DNA of 64,000 nucleotides from Dichetophora obliterata (taxonomy: Eukaryota > Arthropoda > Insecta > Diptera > Sciomyzidae): positions 193,236,962 through 193,300,961 of the forward strand of contig OY986438.1 of NCBI GenBank assembly GCA_963920525.1, written 5' to 3'. Position numbers and translations under genes: made by a program. Position 1 is the stretch's first letter; each line of letters begins with the position of its first letter. The notes beneath the pieces are model-generated. The model had not been told where the DNA came from and made no database searches. It saw only the letters and a program-made list of their open reading frames with translations. Below, piece after piece: positions 23,578 to 36,048 of the stretch.

Positions 23578-25317
23578 TACTCATAGATTGAAAAAGCTTG
23601 TTTAATTTTGTGTTCAAAACCGTTTAGTTTTTTCAGTTGAGTTTTCAGTTTGTTTTTTGAAAAGACCCAATTAAAAAAAAAACAATTATCAAAATCGGCT
23701 GAGGAACACGGGAGAAAATAATATCGCATTTATATATAGATATATCAAATTTTTTTGTAAACGGTACACAATATATAAATGGAAAGATGATATCAATGCT
23801 TTTCAACAAGAACAAATTCATAAAAGTACAAATGAGCAATGCACCTTTTAAAGACTTTGGGAAAAATGTTTTAAAAAATATTATAAAATTATTTTTTAAA
23901 AAATTTCAATAATATATTTATAGCATTATTCAATTTTTCTAGATCACGAATAGAAATAATTGTTTTCGTTATTACCCTCGAAAAGCAATAAAAGCACTGA
24001 ACGTGAAATAGAAATGCTGCAAATTTTGTGTTTTTCCATTTAGTGCCTTTTTCTTAAAAAATAAAGTGTATTGCAGCATAAAAAGCACTAAATCTAGTGC
24101 CAAAAGCAATGACTTGGCAACACACAGTTATTATTGTCTTCTCTTGTATAGAAAAAAAATATTTAAATTAATTACTTTCAACATTCTCTACTGACCCATG
24201 TATAGTAGTATATTGAGATAGTACAACTCTGATGTCTTGACACTAAATCAAAAAATGTTACTACGTTAATTTTTTGAAATAGATACTGATGGTTTTAGGT
24301 TTAATTTTTAATGTTAGGTCATTTACAACTAAGGAAATAAACTTTTACCGCCATTTAAGGCTCGTCATAAAGATCATCGTATGAAAGTTCACTGAACCAC
24401 ATGCAGTATATCTAGCATATCTCCTATTCGGTCATTTAGTTTGTGACAAGAAAATAATACAATGCCTCTTGATTTGCTGTGTAGTCAATTAAATTAACAG
24501 TTAAATAAGTCCCACATCGTTTATGGCCCAGCAGAGGAATCAATCAACAGCAAAGATTGCCAACAACAAATGATAGCAATTAAAATTAATCGAATTTGTA
24601 ACTCAACCAACAACTATGAATTGTCACTAACTTATCAACTCTATGGCACTATAGATACCAGTGCCATTTCCTGGGAAAATTTTCAAAACTTTCTTCAAAT
24701 CCATTCACTCTCATGGAGTATGGATAATGGTTATGATTTGAAATAAGCCTTCGCGAAGGAACACACAATTAAAGTTGTGATAACAAAAAAAACTTAAGGG
24801 CGTTTTGAGAAAATAAGTCAACTCTAATTAAATACTTGAATTTTTGTTTAGAAATAAATATACCGATTATGAAAATTTTCCCTCATTATACAAAGACGTG
24901 CGTGAGTGCAGCTCAACAAATATGTGACCTAGACCCAGTCAGAGAAAAAAGATAGCTGCGAAACCCTGTGAGTGACTAGAAAAGAGTGTACAAGAAATAA
25001 CCCCAGTGGTAAATTAACACATGACTTAAAAGATTATTTTTTTAATATATGTGGAATAGGGGTAAACGGAGGAACTTGTACTGAAACGAATACTTATAAA
25101 CAAATTACTGTACTGGATAAAATTTATGTAGCCAGGGCCATGATTTAATTATTATAGGTTGTCCATTCGTTTGACAACACCCGTAAATATGTAAACAAAA
25201 ATAGGTCTGAATTATATTGCGAGCTTTAGATCAAGTAAGTTTTTAAGAAGGCAACAACAACAACAACTACTCTGTATAGAGTCAATCACTTAGCTGACTA
25301 GACAGTCTGTTCTTGTC
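23578..25317. other. Intergenic, no gene seen
   Basis: AT-rich spacer without coding signal; a (CAA)n run at 25247-25266. Confidence 0.5.
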
Positions 25318-25320
25318 AAT

Positions 25321-25681
25321 GGGTCTGTTCGCGTAGTCGAATGCAAACGAAATATTTCAAAAGTTTTTACTAGAAAGTGCCTGAAAAGCGTTCGATTACT
25401 TAGAGAATTGGGTAATAGAGAGGATATCACATTTTCTCTCCGTTCAAGTTTTTAAAAGTTTTTACAAGAAGAATTTTATCTTGTAAAAAGATGAAAACTG
25501 TCAAATGGTAGCTGTGTGTGTGTAGCAGCTGAGTTTTTTTAGATTTTCTTAGACGTATTTGACATTTTTCATTATTACGAGAAAGCTTTCGTTTACTTTT
25601 TAAAGTTGAAGTTAATTCTCTCTCAATTTTATTACTTTTGACGTTTTTAATTTTTTTACCAGAAAAGTACGCGAACAGACC
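25321..25681. mobile_element. MITE with GGTCTGTTCGCGTA ends
   Basis: Perfect 14-bp inverted ends GGTCTGTTCGCGTA and TACGCGAACAGACC, about 360 bp apart. The motif ACAGACCTAATAT recurs at 33600-33613, where another end of this family may lie. No transposase. Confidence 0.75.
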
Positions 25682-25731
25682 TAATATATTCTCTCTCAAA
25701 TATAAATGATAGCCAGGGTTTTGTTGTCTTC

Positions 25732-25925
25732 TCAGAAAAAAGTTATGTTTCAGTGTTTCTTTGTGAATTTTTCAAAAAAAGTAGTTATTCTATATATTGC
25801 TATATTCTATATTACAATAACTGGGGCTCAGAAAAAAAGTTATGTTTCAGTGTTTCTTTGTGAATTTTTCAAAAAAAGTAGTTATTCTATATATTGCTAT
25901 ACTCTATATTACAATAACTGGGGCG
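25732..25925 (+). repeat. 97-bp tandem duplication
   Basis: Two adjacent copies of a unit running from CAGAAAAAAGTTATGTTTCA to CAATAACTGGGG, almost identical. An open frame of 76 codons spans both, but the copies are in different frames, so coding is unlikely. Confidence 0.9.
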
Positions 25926-25929
25926 CCAC

Positions 25930-27530
25930 GATTTGAAAATTGTTTTTTGTTCAGAACAAAAGAAAATATGTTTGGTTGACCAAAAAAGAGATAATTCAAC
26001 TACTTATCGATTTTTTTAAATTTTTTGCTTGGAACAATATCTGTTCAGTAAAATATCTATATAAATATTTTCCATTATCTAATAGATCTAAAATATTGAC
26101 ATGTCATTTCAAAGATAATTAGATTATCTATTAGACAAAATACAAATAAGGCAAATTTAGGCAATAATTTTAATTTTGTGAGCAGTTTTATATTACTTTT
26201 GCTTTTAATAAGCGATAAAACCGTTATTTTGTCAACAATTTGCAGCTTTAGGGTGTCAAAAGTAAATTTTATATTTAAAGTCTACAGTTTTATCTTTCAT
26301 TTAATATATAGAAATCCATATTCGTTTTTTTGAATTGACTCTATGTTTAATATATAAGATGATCAAATATTTAGTTTAATAAAATGGAAGCTGTTGACCA
26401 AAACTGATCAGCTAAAAGTTTCAAACTTTTTCCATTGCGCAAATCGAAGCATCAAGTTTAAATGTCTTGACGAGTGGAAACCAAGATAAAGTTGTCATTT
26501 CTGTAACCAACTGTGTATTTAGTTAGTGATAGACTAAAAAGACATTTAGTATATCACATTAAAATAGTTATCAAATATATGATAAAAACGTGCGGAAAAG
26601 TGTTTCAGTTATCTCTGACACCTGCGATCTCCAAATAAAGACGATTATGTCATTTCTGTAACAACTAAAAAAAATGCTTTCAAATCAATTTCAGTATGCT
26701 CAAAATTAGCTCTCGAGCTAAGGGCTTTTTCAGCCATGTATACTTATATAAATTCTGGCGTCGCTAAAAAGCTTCCAGCCTGCAGGCTTACTTATTGTAG
26801 CTTCAGTTTTATTTTTACATTTAAGCAAAATGCTACGAAAACATTCAATCTATGTTTAAAAACATGTTTTCAATGAAATTTATTTCAAATTATATACTAA
26901 TTATATACTAATTATACTAATACTAATTATAATAATTATAAATTCAAAGATAAAAAATTATACAAATATTAATAAAAAAATTTTTTGTGCTGTGTGCTAT
27001 GTACATTTTTTTTTAAGATTTCTGTATTGATTTACAATACAAAACATTGTCATTACCTTTTTAAAAACACAATAAAATGTTCAATCAAAACAAACAAGTA
27101 GCGGAAAACGTAGTAGAAAAAGCAGTAATTAAAAGTATCTTTAAGTTTTTAGTACTACGAAAAAGTATGATATTTATGCAACTGATCTATATTTTGTCAT
27201 CGAAAAATTACTCTTTTGCTCTCCTCTTCAATTTTACGGGTGTATATCTTCCTTCTTGTGAGAAAACGTAAAATGAATGGACAACCTATAGTAATTGAAT
27301 CATGGCCAAGCCACAGAAAATATTTTAAGTCAAAAATAGAAAATTTATTAAATCAGTTTTGAAAAAATATAGAAAAACTCGGACGGAACTTTTCAGAAAA
27401 ATTAAAAAATGTATTTAAAATAATTATAATTTTATTACAAATGTAAAGTGTGTAAATATTAAAATAAAATAAATATACAATTCTATAAAAAAAATAAGAA
27501 AAGTCAAACCACATATACATATATTGTATA
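25930..27530. other. Intergenic, no gene seen
   Basis: Very AT-rich, with short ATTATACTAAT repeats at 26890-26940. No supported gene. Confidence 0.5.
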
Positions 27531-27537
27531 TATTTGT

Positions 27538-27602
27538 TCGAACATAGCCGCTAAAACACCATTGACACCTACCTTACGCAGTAAGTGACCATGGGAGTAG
27601 GG
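27538..27602 (-). repeat. Inverted copy of the 30.9-31.5 kb repeat motif
   Basis: Contains ATAGCCGCTAAAACACCAT and CTTACGCAGTAAGTGACC, the reverse complement of the motif found three times at about 30881, 31189 and 31419. Confidence 0.75.
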
Positions 27603-28300
27603 ATAGTGCTATGGCGAAAACCTTTATATTTTTAAAAGGCTAGTTTTTAGCGACCGATTGAAATAAACAAAAATTAAACTTTTAAAGTTTTTAGTGGTTT
27701 TTTATTGGAACCACTCCCATGAAACAGCTTGTTTAAAAAGTTTTTGACTTAGCATATCTCTGAAATGAGTTGACCGATTTTAATATTTTGTTTAAACTGT
27801 TCTACGCTTCTTAAATTGCACTGTAGAACTGTTTCAGGGTCATTGTCTGGGGGTTGAGAAATTCCAAGTCAGGGTAATAATACTAGGCCAGTATAGTAGG
27901 CCAGTATAGTAAAAAAGGGTTTAGCGTTCTCAGCTGACATTTTTTTATTATGACCTTTTAAATATTTTCCTTATCTTGGTGATTGTTTGCTTCGTTTTTC
28001 AGCTATAACTCAAGAACCATTAATCATTTTTAATTTCATTCTTCGGCAAAATTGTACCGTAGGCTCAAATAAATAACTTTTATGAATACATTCATATAAA
28101 AAAATCAAGTTTCACTATTTTTATCTTAAAAAAAGTTAAAATTTTTTCGCCTTTTTTCATAAATTTTTGCTAATAACTCGTCAATAACTCTATTATTTTT
28201 GATATTTTAGTAAGAAAGTTTTTGTATTTAACGATATTAATTTAATTTATTAATTATTTATTAATTTATTAACAGGTGAGGGTATAAAAATGGAAGTGTG
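27603..28300. other. Intergenic, no gene seen
   Basis: A direct duplication of TAGGCCAGTATAG at 27885-27910; otherwise featureless. Confidence 0.4.
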
Positions 28301-28332
28301 CTAGTCAGATATAAATAGTTTTTGCTATTGCT

Positions 28333-29101
28333 GTGGTAAATATGTACCAAAATAGAAAAAAGGGAAATTTCAGTACAGATCTAAGATATTTAGATATAAA
28401 TATCTTTTTAGATATAAAAAAGTTGTTTTTGTATAAAAATATACAAAAAGATGTTAAAATATACGAGATGTATTTCAACCAATTTGTTATAGAGAACAAA
28501 AATTGGATGGCAAATATAGTGTGTAAAAGTTGCTACAATCGTCTAATGGATTGAAAAAATAAAAGACGAGAATCTATACCATTCGGAATCCCAATGGCTT
28601 GGACTGATCCTGGCGACGGTCACAATCCATGGAATTGCTACGCAAGTGCGAAAAAAAAGCCGCATTTAGAAAAATGGAAAGAAAATCGTATAATTATGTT
28701 GGTGTTGCCCAAACACCGATGCCTCATTCGGACTACATTCCTATGCCAAAATGTTCCAGCCCAAGTGTTCTATCTTCTATGACTGCTCCGAGCCTTGCAC
28801 CAACATATGATTTAAGCGATGGTCCCGAACCATCTGTATCCAATTAACCTATTTTAGTAAATTAAAATCAGCTTGATTCAATTGTTGCCAAATTGGAATT
28901 GACACAGCATAAACCAGAAGAGCTGGCTTCGTTTTTGAAATCAAATAATCTTTTGGCACCTGGTACGAAAGTCACAGCAGGTGCAGTAGGGCCAGCATTT
29001 AAGTCACAAAGCTCGTCACGGAGGCATCAGTGGCTGCCGCTTCTACAGAACGAAGAAAAGGAATTCTGTTTTACATTTTGGAGTACCGCTCAACAAGACT
29101 G
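28333..29101 (+). pseudogene. Decayed copy of an uncharacterised arthropod protein family
   Basis: Fragments in several frames, in order: CKSCYNRLMD, a stop, then ESIPFGIPMAWTDPGDGHN (28570-28625), YVGVAQTPMPHSDYIPMP (28700-28755), and KPEELASFLKSNNLLAPGTK (28911-28970). The pattern of a Pro-Met-x-Trp block, then a short Pro-rich block ending in pairs of Pro, then a SxLKxxNLL-PGTKVT block, is one I know from long uncharacterised proteins found in many copies in arthropod genomes, so probably mobile-element linked. The Cys/His cluster expected after the Trp block is disrupted here (NCYAS). Function unknown. At least two frameshifts and one stop make it a pseudogene. Confidence 0.55.
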
Positions 29102-29665
29102 AAATTCGAAACAAAAAGACATTTTTAGTTCTAAGGAAAATAATTGTTCTTAATTTGTTAACAAAAACAGTTGCAAAATCTACTTAACTTTGCATTAAAA
29201 TAAAATAAACTCAAAGTGTTCATAAAACACTTTCATATAAAAAACAAACGATGATAATTAAATTAAATAACAAGTAGAGTATTTTTGAAAAAAAATCAAT
29301 TCTCGTCAGTTCATTTGTCAAATGGGATAAACATTTGCAGTTCTATGTTTTTATATCCAAGAAATTTTATCTATCAATTTTGATTTTCTTTTTAAATCAA
29401 CCATTATGGGGTCTGCAGTACAAAAGTTGACCAAAAATGCACAAAAATGCAATGCGGATGACGCCAAAATTGGTTCAAACCAAAAAAGGTATACTAATCG
29501 AAAAGATTTTTTATGTACTATTTAATTTTGGTACCGGAATCGAGGGTCAGATTTTTCCTAAATAAGTCGATGCATTCTTATGTACACCCACTTTTTTTAA
29601 TCATTAGTTTCTTTTCAGTGTGTTCTGTTTCGTTTTCGTTACCCTCTTGTAAAAATTTGTCGGTG
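29102..29665. other. Intergenic, no gene seen
   Basis: AT-rich, no supported feature. Confidence 0.4.
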
Positions 29666-29667
29666 AT

Positions 29668-30110
29668 GACATTGTAATGTAGAACTGTTAGCGGGGTGTG
29701 ATAAAATCTTATTTGTTCTCAAATTATTTTATTTTCATTGTTCAAACAACAGTTTGACTTTACTCATCTGTGGAGAATCATCGTATTTTCTAGCAGATAG
29801 TTTTGCAGTGAAATGTGTTTTTCAAAATTATTAATCTTTATGCTTAAACTAGAAGAAATAAAATGACTAAGTGCTATTTAATATATATTCTGATATGCTC
29901 AATAAAAGGCAATAAATTCGTTCAGCAAATTGTAAAAATTATTGTGAAGAAATTATTATATATGTGATGACATTGTAATGCAGAACTGTAAGCGGAAACA
30001 AAATCTTGTTTGTGCTCACATTATTTTCTTTTCATTGTCCAAACAACAGTTTGACTTTATTTGTCTGTGTGACAACATCGTGTTTCCTAACAGGAAGTTT
30101 TGCAGTGAAG
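29668..30110 (+). repeat. Direct repeat pair of ~145 bp
   Basis: Copies at 29668-29815 and 29967-30110 share GTGATGACATTGTAATG, AACAACAGTTTGACTTTA and GTTTTGCAGTGAA, about 85 percent alike, separated by about 150 bp of unrelated sequence. Confidence 0.75.
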
Positions 30111-30734
30111 TGTGTGGTGAAAACTATTAAGGTACTATTACAGTGTGTAAAAATTAAAAATCAAATTTTTAATTTCGTTAGAATATGGTTCTTTAAGATC
30201 TTAAGAAGACGTATACAAAATTTTAATAATAAAAAGCTAAAAAACTTTTTTTTTTTTTTGTATGGCTGAAAGTTTCTGAAAAAAAAGTTGTTTTTTGTAA
30301 AATTTTTTTTTTCAACGCATTTTTTTATTTTGCTCAATTTTATATTGCTCAACTACAACCCTTAACTCAAGAATGCATTTTGATTTTTTATTTTCAGACG
30401 CTTTGTAATTGCTGGAGACGAGAAGCCAATTGCAACAATTTTTTAAACACGCTAACTTCAACACCCTGTAGAAAATTAACAACAACTATAAAGACAAAAA
30501 AATTTTTATTTTCTTATGAATAATTCTTCATTATGTAAAAAATTTAAATAATTAAAATTAATAATACTAAGTAAAAAAAATAATAAAAAAGGTGTTTTTT
30601 ATAGCTACACACTGTAATAGCACCTTAATCTTTATGTTAAAAGAACAAAGGTTTATGTATAAAATGTAAAAATAACAAAGTATTATTAAACATTTATGAG
30701 ATTAAACATTGTAATTATTGTAGAAATAATTTGT

Positions 30735-31600
30735 GGCGTCCTTTGCTTTTGTTTGCTTCTTTTCATTGTGTTCTCCTTCTTTTTCGTTGTGTTTTTGGCG
30801 TAAAGAGGATTTTCGTTCAATTTATTTGTGTTCTCTCCAATTTTGTGCGTTATTTTTTTGTTCTTTCCTATCTTGTGCATACCTACTTCCATCGTTACTT
30901 ACTGTGTAAGGTAAATGTCACCAGTTTTTTAGCGACCATAAAAAGCAAATGTAATTGAGAATTGTAAACAGACTTTGGAGCCACCGCAGTTACATTGTTT
31001 TTAAGAAATAATTGGTTACGTCATGCGTCCATTTACCACTGGACTTTACCAAATAAACTAGGTTGCTTCATTCAGCGTGTTCTCTTTCATTTTCGTTCTA
31101 TTTTTGGCGTAGAGACGATTTTCGTTCAAGTGTTTTTGTTCTCTCAAATTTTGTGCGCCATTTTTTGTTCTCTCCTATCTTGTGCATACCTACTCCCATC
31201 GTCGCTTACTGTGTAAGGTAAAAGCCATCAGTGTTTTAGCGGCCATGTCTGAACAAATGTAATTGAGAATTGTAAACAAGCTTTAGAGGTCTCGCAGCTA
31301 CATTGTATTTAAGAAATAACTGGTTACGTCATGTGTCCATTTACCACTGGGTACGTAAAAAACATTTTCGTTAAATTTGTTTTTGTTCTCTCCTATCTTT
31401 TGCGCCGTAAGCAGCATACCTACTCCCATCGTCGCTTACTATGTAAGGTAGATGTCATCGGTGTCTTAGCGGCCATATCCAAACAAATGCAACTGAGAAT
31501 TTTAAAATTTTAAACAGGCTTTGGAGCAGGCCTCGCAGCTACATTGTAATTCAGAAATAATTGGCTACGTTATGTGTTCATTTACCACTGGGGAACAGCT
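30735..31600 (+). repeat. Three diverged tandem units, ~230-315 bp
   Basis: Each unit contains TTTTGTTCTCTCCTATCTTG, CCTACTCCCATCGTCGCTTA, TGTAAGGTAAATGTCA, then TTAGCGGCCAT, CTACATTGTA, GAAATAATTGGTTACGTCAT and finishes with TTTACCACTGGG. Units begin near 30735, 31064 and 31350. The third is shortened by loss of its first part. Confidence 0.75.
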
Positions 31601-32588
31601 CTTGAATGAAACAAAACAGACTTCCGTCATATTCCACTCACAGTTCTGCATTACAATAGAACGAATGATGAAATATTTGGCTATGACACGAAATACATAC
31701 ATTTCGGGTACCCACAAGGATTTACCAGTGGGAACGTAAGGCAAAGAAACACTCTTTATCACATTTTCCATGGTCAGTTTTATTGCTGCTGTTTTTCCAG
31801 CTTAATTTTTACGATATGAGTATTAAATCATTAGAAAACATTTTTCCATTCTTTTCTTTCTTTTCTTCTCTTATCATCTTCAATATTTTAGAAATTCGAT
31901 ATTTTCGGTACGCTGAGGTTGGTGCCGCAACAAATGTCCCTCATGTTTTACGGCTAACATGTTTGTGTGGCATAAACTCTAATTCTAATTTATTGTTTCT
32001 GATGGTAGCGTAGGAAAAAATGCCTTCGCATCATTTATTTAGTATTTTTTTTTTTTTTTTGGTCATGCAATTATATTCAGATATTATACACATAATAGTA
32101 TATCTGTAGAATTTCGGAAAAAACTATGGAGGAAAATGTTTTATGGTTCATGATTCAATGATTTATTCGCCACGTTAGGTTCTATGCGTGAAATATTGCT
32201 AGATATAATTTTTGTATCGATAGTAGGGATGTTGATTTTCGGTGCAGAAAATTTGGTGCGGGATTTGATTTTTAAATTTAAGATGTTCATATAGAAGAAC
32301 TATTTTCAATATAATGCACTGAATTCGCATTTAAAGAATCGATTTAAATTGTAAAAAATTAGTTTGCATTTGTGAATTTATAGGTTTTTCACTTTTTCAT
32401 AAAAGTTACAATTTTATTTAAAAACAATTTTAAACATCAACCTTGGAAATGAAAATTTTAATTGAATTAACCAAAAACTATTAATTTGAACAATTAACGA
32501 GCAAAGGGTCGTTCGTAAATGTGGATTTCGTAAATGTGAATTTAGCTCTCAGTGTGAATATAGCATTACATTTCCTCAACAGCATGCA
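31601..32588. other. Intergenic, no gene seen
   Basis: TTTACCAGTGGG recurs at 31722. A DRE-like TATCGATA is at 32216-32223 with no gene beside it. AT-rich otherwise. Confidence 0.4.
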
Positions 32589-32599
32589 GATTGGAGCTT

Positions 32600-33160
32600 A
32601 GAACAATGGAGCTCAGTTCTTTTCCAGATGAGTCCAGAATATGCGTACATGGCAGCGATAGAAGAGAACGCGTTTATAGGAGGCCAGATGAGCGTTATGC
32701 ACAATGTTGTATTAGAAAAACAGTGGCGTACGGAGGAGGATCTTGTGCAATATGGGCTATAATACCATATAACGAAAAAACAGATATGTTTTTTTATACA
32801 TGGTGGAGGCAGAGGAAGTGGTTTAACAGCTAAACGCTATATCCGTGAAATCCTGCAAGAGCATCTTGTGCCTTACCGAGCAATTTTCGGGGACTCCTTT
32901 ATTTTTATGCAGGGACCGAATTACAACATATGTGATCGAGCAAAATTACGAAGGCCACGACGAGACAAGTGCCTATCAATCTTGTACAAATTTGCTCGAT
33001 CACGGATGCTGTAATTCGACCCCAGGATAATGCTCGCTCCCACGTGGCAACATCGTTGCGTCGATTTTTTGCTGAACCCACCATTGAGTTCCATTGGCTC
33101 CATAGATCGTGCATGACCTGGAGTCAGCGCTTCTACAGAAAACTATCAGGATATTAATCC
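32600..33160 (+). pseudogene. Dead Tc1-type transposase
   Basis: The first catalytic Asp sits in FSSFPDESRICVHGSDR-like sequence (32610-32660), followed by RERVYRRPDERYAQCC and KTVAYGGGSCAIWA. A frameshift leads to FIHGGGRGSGLTAKRYIREI and ILQEHLVPYRAIFGDSFIFM. The second Asp block (QDNARSH) is split by the 113-bp insertion at 32910-33022; ATSLRRFFAEPTIEFHW follows. The third acidic residue (Pro-Asp-Leu-Asn-Pro-Ile-Glu block) is missing. The family does cut-and-paste at TA; this copy cannot. Confidence 0.9.
32910..33022. mobile_element. Short palindromic MITE inside the Tc1 transposase
   Basis: Arms GGACCGAATTACAACATATG and, reversed, GGGTCGAATTACAGCATCCG then GTGATCGAGCAAA. CAG (or CAGG) flanks both sides; removal with one copy restores the MQDNARSH motif in frame. 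Confidence 0.85.
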
Positions 33161-33684
33161 GTTCAATGAAAAACCGGTGCGAAGCTATCATCAGTGTCCG
33201 AGGTGGTAATACGAGTTATTAATTGTTGTTTTAGTTTTCCTTGGTTATTTTGAATTGCTCCAGCCTACTGTGTTGATGTAATTTTTACTTGATTACTTTC
33301 TGTATTTTTATTTGTTTACTTGATATAAAATTGACCATTAGTCATAGAATACAAAAAATTGTGTCTTCAAACACAAAATTTCCCTGTCTTTTAAGTGGAA
33401 GTGGACTCAGATATTTTTTATAGGAAGGGAAATCACAAAAAAATGCATTTAAATAAAAAAAAATAAAGTGAGTCAGTTTCATTGCTCGCCAGTGTAGCTT
33501 GAAGTTGCTTGAAAGCTTTATTTTAAAGCTCGAGAGAGAGGAATAGCATGAAAAATTACACTCTCTAATCTATTACAATTAATTGAAGTTAGTACGGGAA
33601 CAGACCTAATATCTATACAGAAAGCTTCAAGCACAAAAGCTCAAATGCCCGCCGGCATAGGCTGTGGGGATCACTAGTTTAGAT

Positions 33685-34013
33685 CAGTGATTGACAGCTT
33701 TACCCCGAAAGCTTTTTCCACTAAAGCTCTTTTTTTCATGGTGACAAATCTTCAAACAATCCAACTTGTACAGCTAATCTTTTCGCAGATTTTTTCAGGT
33801 CAAACTATGATGTTCTAGGGTTTTATTAAGGTGATATTTCAGGTGATTAAATTTTGTGTCGTCATAAAAATGTCATAGTGAAAAGCAGGCATAAGAATTT
33901 TGTTTATAGACCAAATAAATACAAATAAAAAAAAATAAAAAGCATCCCGATTTAATGGAAAAGCAAAACTAGCTTTGGTGAGAAAACTTTCGGGGCAAAG
34001 CTGTCGATCACTG
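33685..34013. mobile_element. hAT-like MITE with perfect 8-bp duplication
   Basis: 329 bp. Ends CAGTGATTGACAGCTTTACC and, reversed, CAGTGATCGACAGCTTTGCC; arms share CCCCGAAAG. Exact duplication GTTTAGAT at 33677-33684 and 34014-34021. Confidence 0.92.
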
Positions 34014-34163
34014 GTTTAGATGCTTCTCTTTTACTTTTAATTCGAAGTGCTTTAGAAGATAACATCTTATATTATCTTCATATTTTTTAAGTACTTTTTT
34101 AAAGTCTCTCTTTTCAAATACTTAATTTTTTTTACTGTTTATGTTATATTTTTATCATTATAT

Positions 34164-35480
34164 ACTAGCTGATATACCCGGTATTACTCGAGAATCATTT
34201 ATATAAACATTTTAATATACTCTTTTCTATTAAATGTTTTTTAAATTCTGGAATAATGAAAAACATGTTGAATTTTATTTTTAAGATACCGTTAGAAAGG
34301 TAATTGAACGAACTTTAATCCAAAAAAGTTTTGGAAAATTTTTGTTTTTGGTGGTTCCATCTCAAAGAAGGGGTACGAAAATCATATGTTAAAATTAAAT
34401 ATAATTTTTATGTTTACTTAATTTTAAAGCTAGCAAAATTACCTTTTCAACAATATAAAAGTTATGGTGGGACTCAATGCGTCCTTGAGATATGGACACT
34501 TTAACATCTAAACAAAGATTTATATAAAAAAGATATATTGAACTTTCTAACAAAAAAAATATTAATGATATATGTCAAAAACAGCGGAGATATTGGCGTT
34601 AAGAGAAAAAACTTTGATTTTCATATAATTTTTTTCTCATTATTAGCTAGCGATGTTTTATGAAAAATTCGTTATATTAAAAATGATTATACTAAAATTT
34701 ATATTAGCTGTGTTTTTTTCATGGGAGATCAGGGTCATATCATCGTATTTGCAAGCAAAGCAACAACAAAAAATAATCCAGCAAGTGAGCTGGTCATTTA
34801 AATTTATCCAATTCTAGGTTTTTAAGTGTTAAAAGCGCAACTGTAAAAGTAGACAACATTCAGCCGTTATTGACTGCTAGATGACGCTGCGACTAAAAAA
34901 ACTGGCAGTACTGCATTATTTGACATTTTAAAAGTTTGGTAGCAATAGCATTTTTGCCAAAAATTTCGCAAAACTTATCTACTAGCTACATAAGATCATC
35001 AGATATTCTTTTGTAAGCAGAAAATAGCGCCACCTGTCTGTAATCCCAAACGTGTGTAGTTAAATTTTAAGAAAATTTTGATAGACGCATTCGGCTATTC
35101 ACCGCAAGGTGTATATTTTGGAATCTTTTATTATGTAATTTTTTCACATAAATCATTTTTGAGACTTGACTTTTTTGTAAAAAATATTAAAACAACATTT
35201 TGGAAAAAATAAATTTTGCGAAAAAAACCTTGTTGTTTTGATGACAAAAACAGTAAAATAATTTTGGAGCTTAGCTGGAAGAATTTTTGCAAATAAATGC
35301 TATGTCATATGAAAGGTAGCCAGATGTGCAATTTTGAATTGATTTAATTTTTACAACAAAAACAATTTTTGAGTCATTTTTCGAGTAAAAAGTCAATATT
35401 TTGGGCCTTTTTTGACATAATTATAAAACATAGTGTAAGAACTAAAACTTTTACCAAGTTTTACCCTTACATGTTAGCTT
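34164..35480 (+). repeat. 5' part of an ACTAGCTGATATACCCGG-type repeat
   Basis: Starts TACTAGCTGATATACCCGG at 34166, a start sequence shared by many RTE-derived or related repeats in arthropods. No protein-coding part. Its segment at 34600-34690 (TTTGATTTTCATATAATTTT, CTCATTATTAGCTAGCGATG) reappears at 37965-38030. Confidence 0.55.
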
Positions 35481-35990
35481 CAACTCACCTTCTATTTCTT
35501 CATTACAGATTTACCACTGGGTCGTCCACCACTCACAGTCCCACAGACCACCGTGGCATGACGGCCTAAACGAGAACAGGAAGCAGAGATTGAGAGGGGA
35601 CACGACAGCCAGTCTTAGATTAGTTGTAGCACATTGAATTAACTTTCTAAATTTTTTTTTTATTAGAATTAAGGCATTTTTTTATTATTATTAGTGATCC
35701 GCTAGAATTTTAGGATAAAATAATAAACTTTAAGAATGAATTTAAAATAGAAGAACATGGGTATTATGTTTTATATATAGTTACTGAGGCATATGCCTAG
35801 ATTTACCACAGGGTCATTTCACTGCAGTATGACTCATTTGTTAATTTTCTTTTCTTTTCGGCACGTCAACGGGACTGCAATGGCGAGGTGAGCACTTACA
35901 GTAGAGACCGCAATATCACACGACGTTGTTGGCCAATCAGAACGCCGAACGGAGCGTCTGTTGCCACCGTGTGAGAGAGATGTTGCCGCA
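35481..35990. other. Unassigned stretch with GC-richer end
   Basis: TTTACCACTGGG at 35511 and TTTACCACAGGG at 35801 frame about 290 bp. From 35860 the base composition becomes clearly GC-richer. I see neither open frame nor splice pattern. Confidence 0.35.
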
Positions 35991-36048
35991 ACATGAGGCT
36001 GGGCCGCCAGCAGCCAGAGGACTTTAAAGGGCCATCTGAAGAGAAATA

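Larger units (their letters stand above)
32590..33496 (+). mobile_element. Tc1-like transposon, 5' truncated
   Basis: Holds the transposase remnant at 32600-33160 and a 3' inverted repeat whose reverse complement starts CACTGGCGAGCAATGAAAC, next to a TA at 33495-33496. The matching 5' repeat was not found. Confidence 0.8.

Noticed and set aside
25706..25936. 76-codon frame with internal protein repeat
   Set aside because: Produced by the 97-bp tandem duplication; no supporting features.
32216..32223. DRE-type promoter element TATCGATA
   Set aside because: A single 8-bp match with no gene start nearby.
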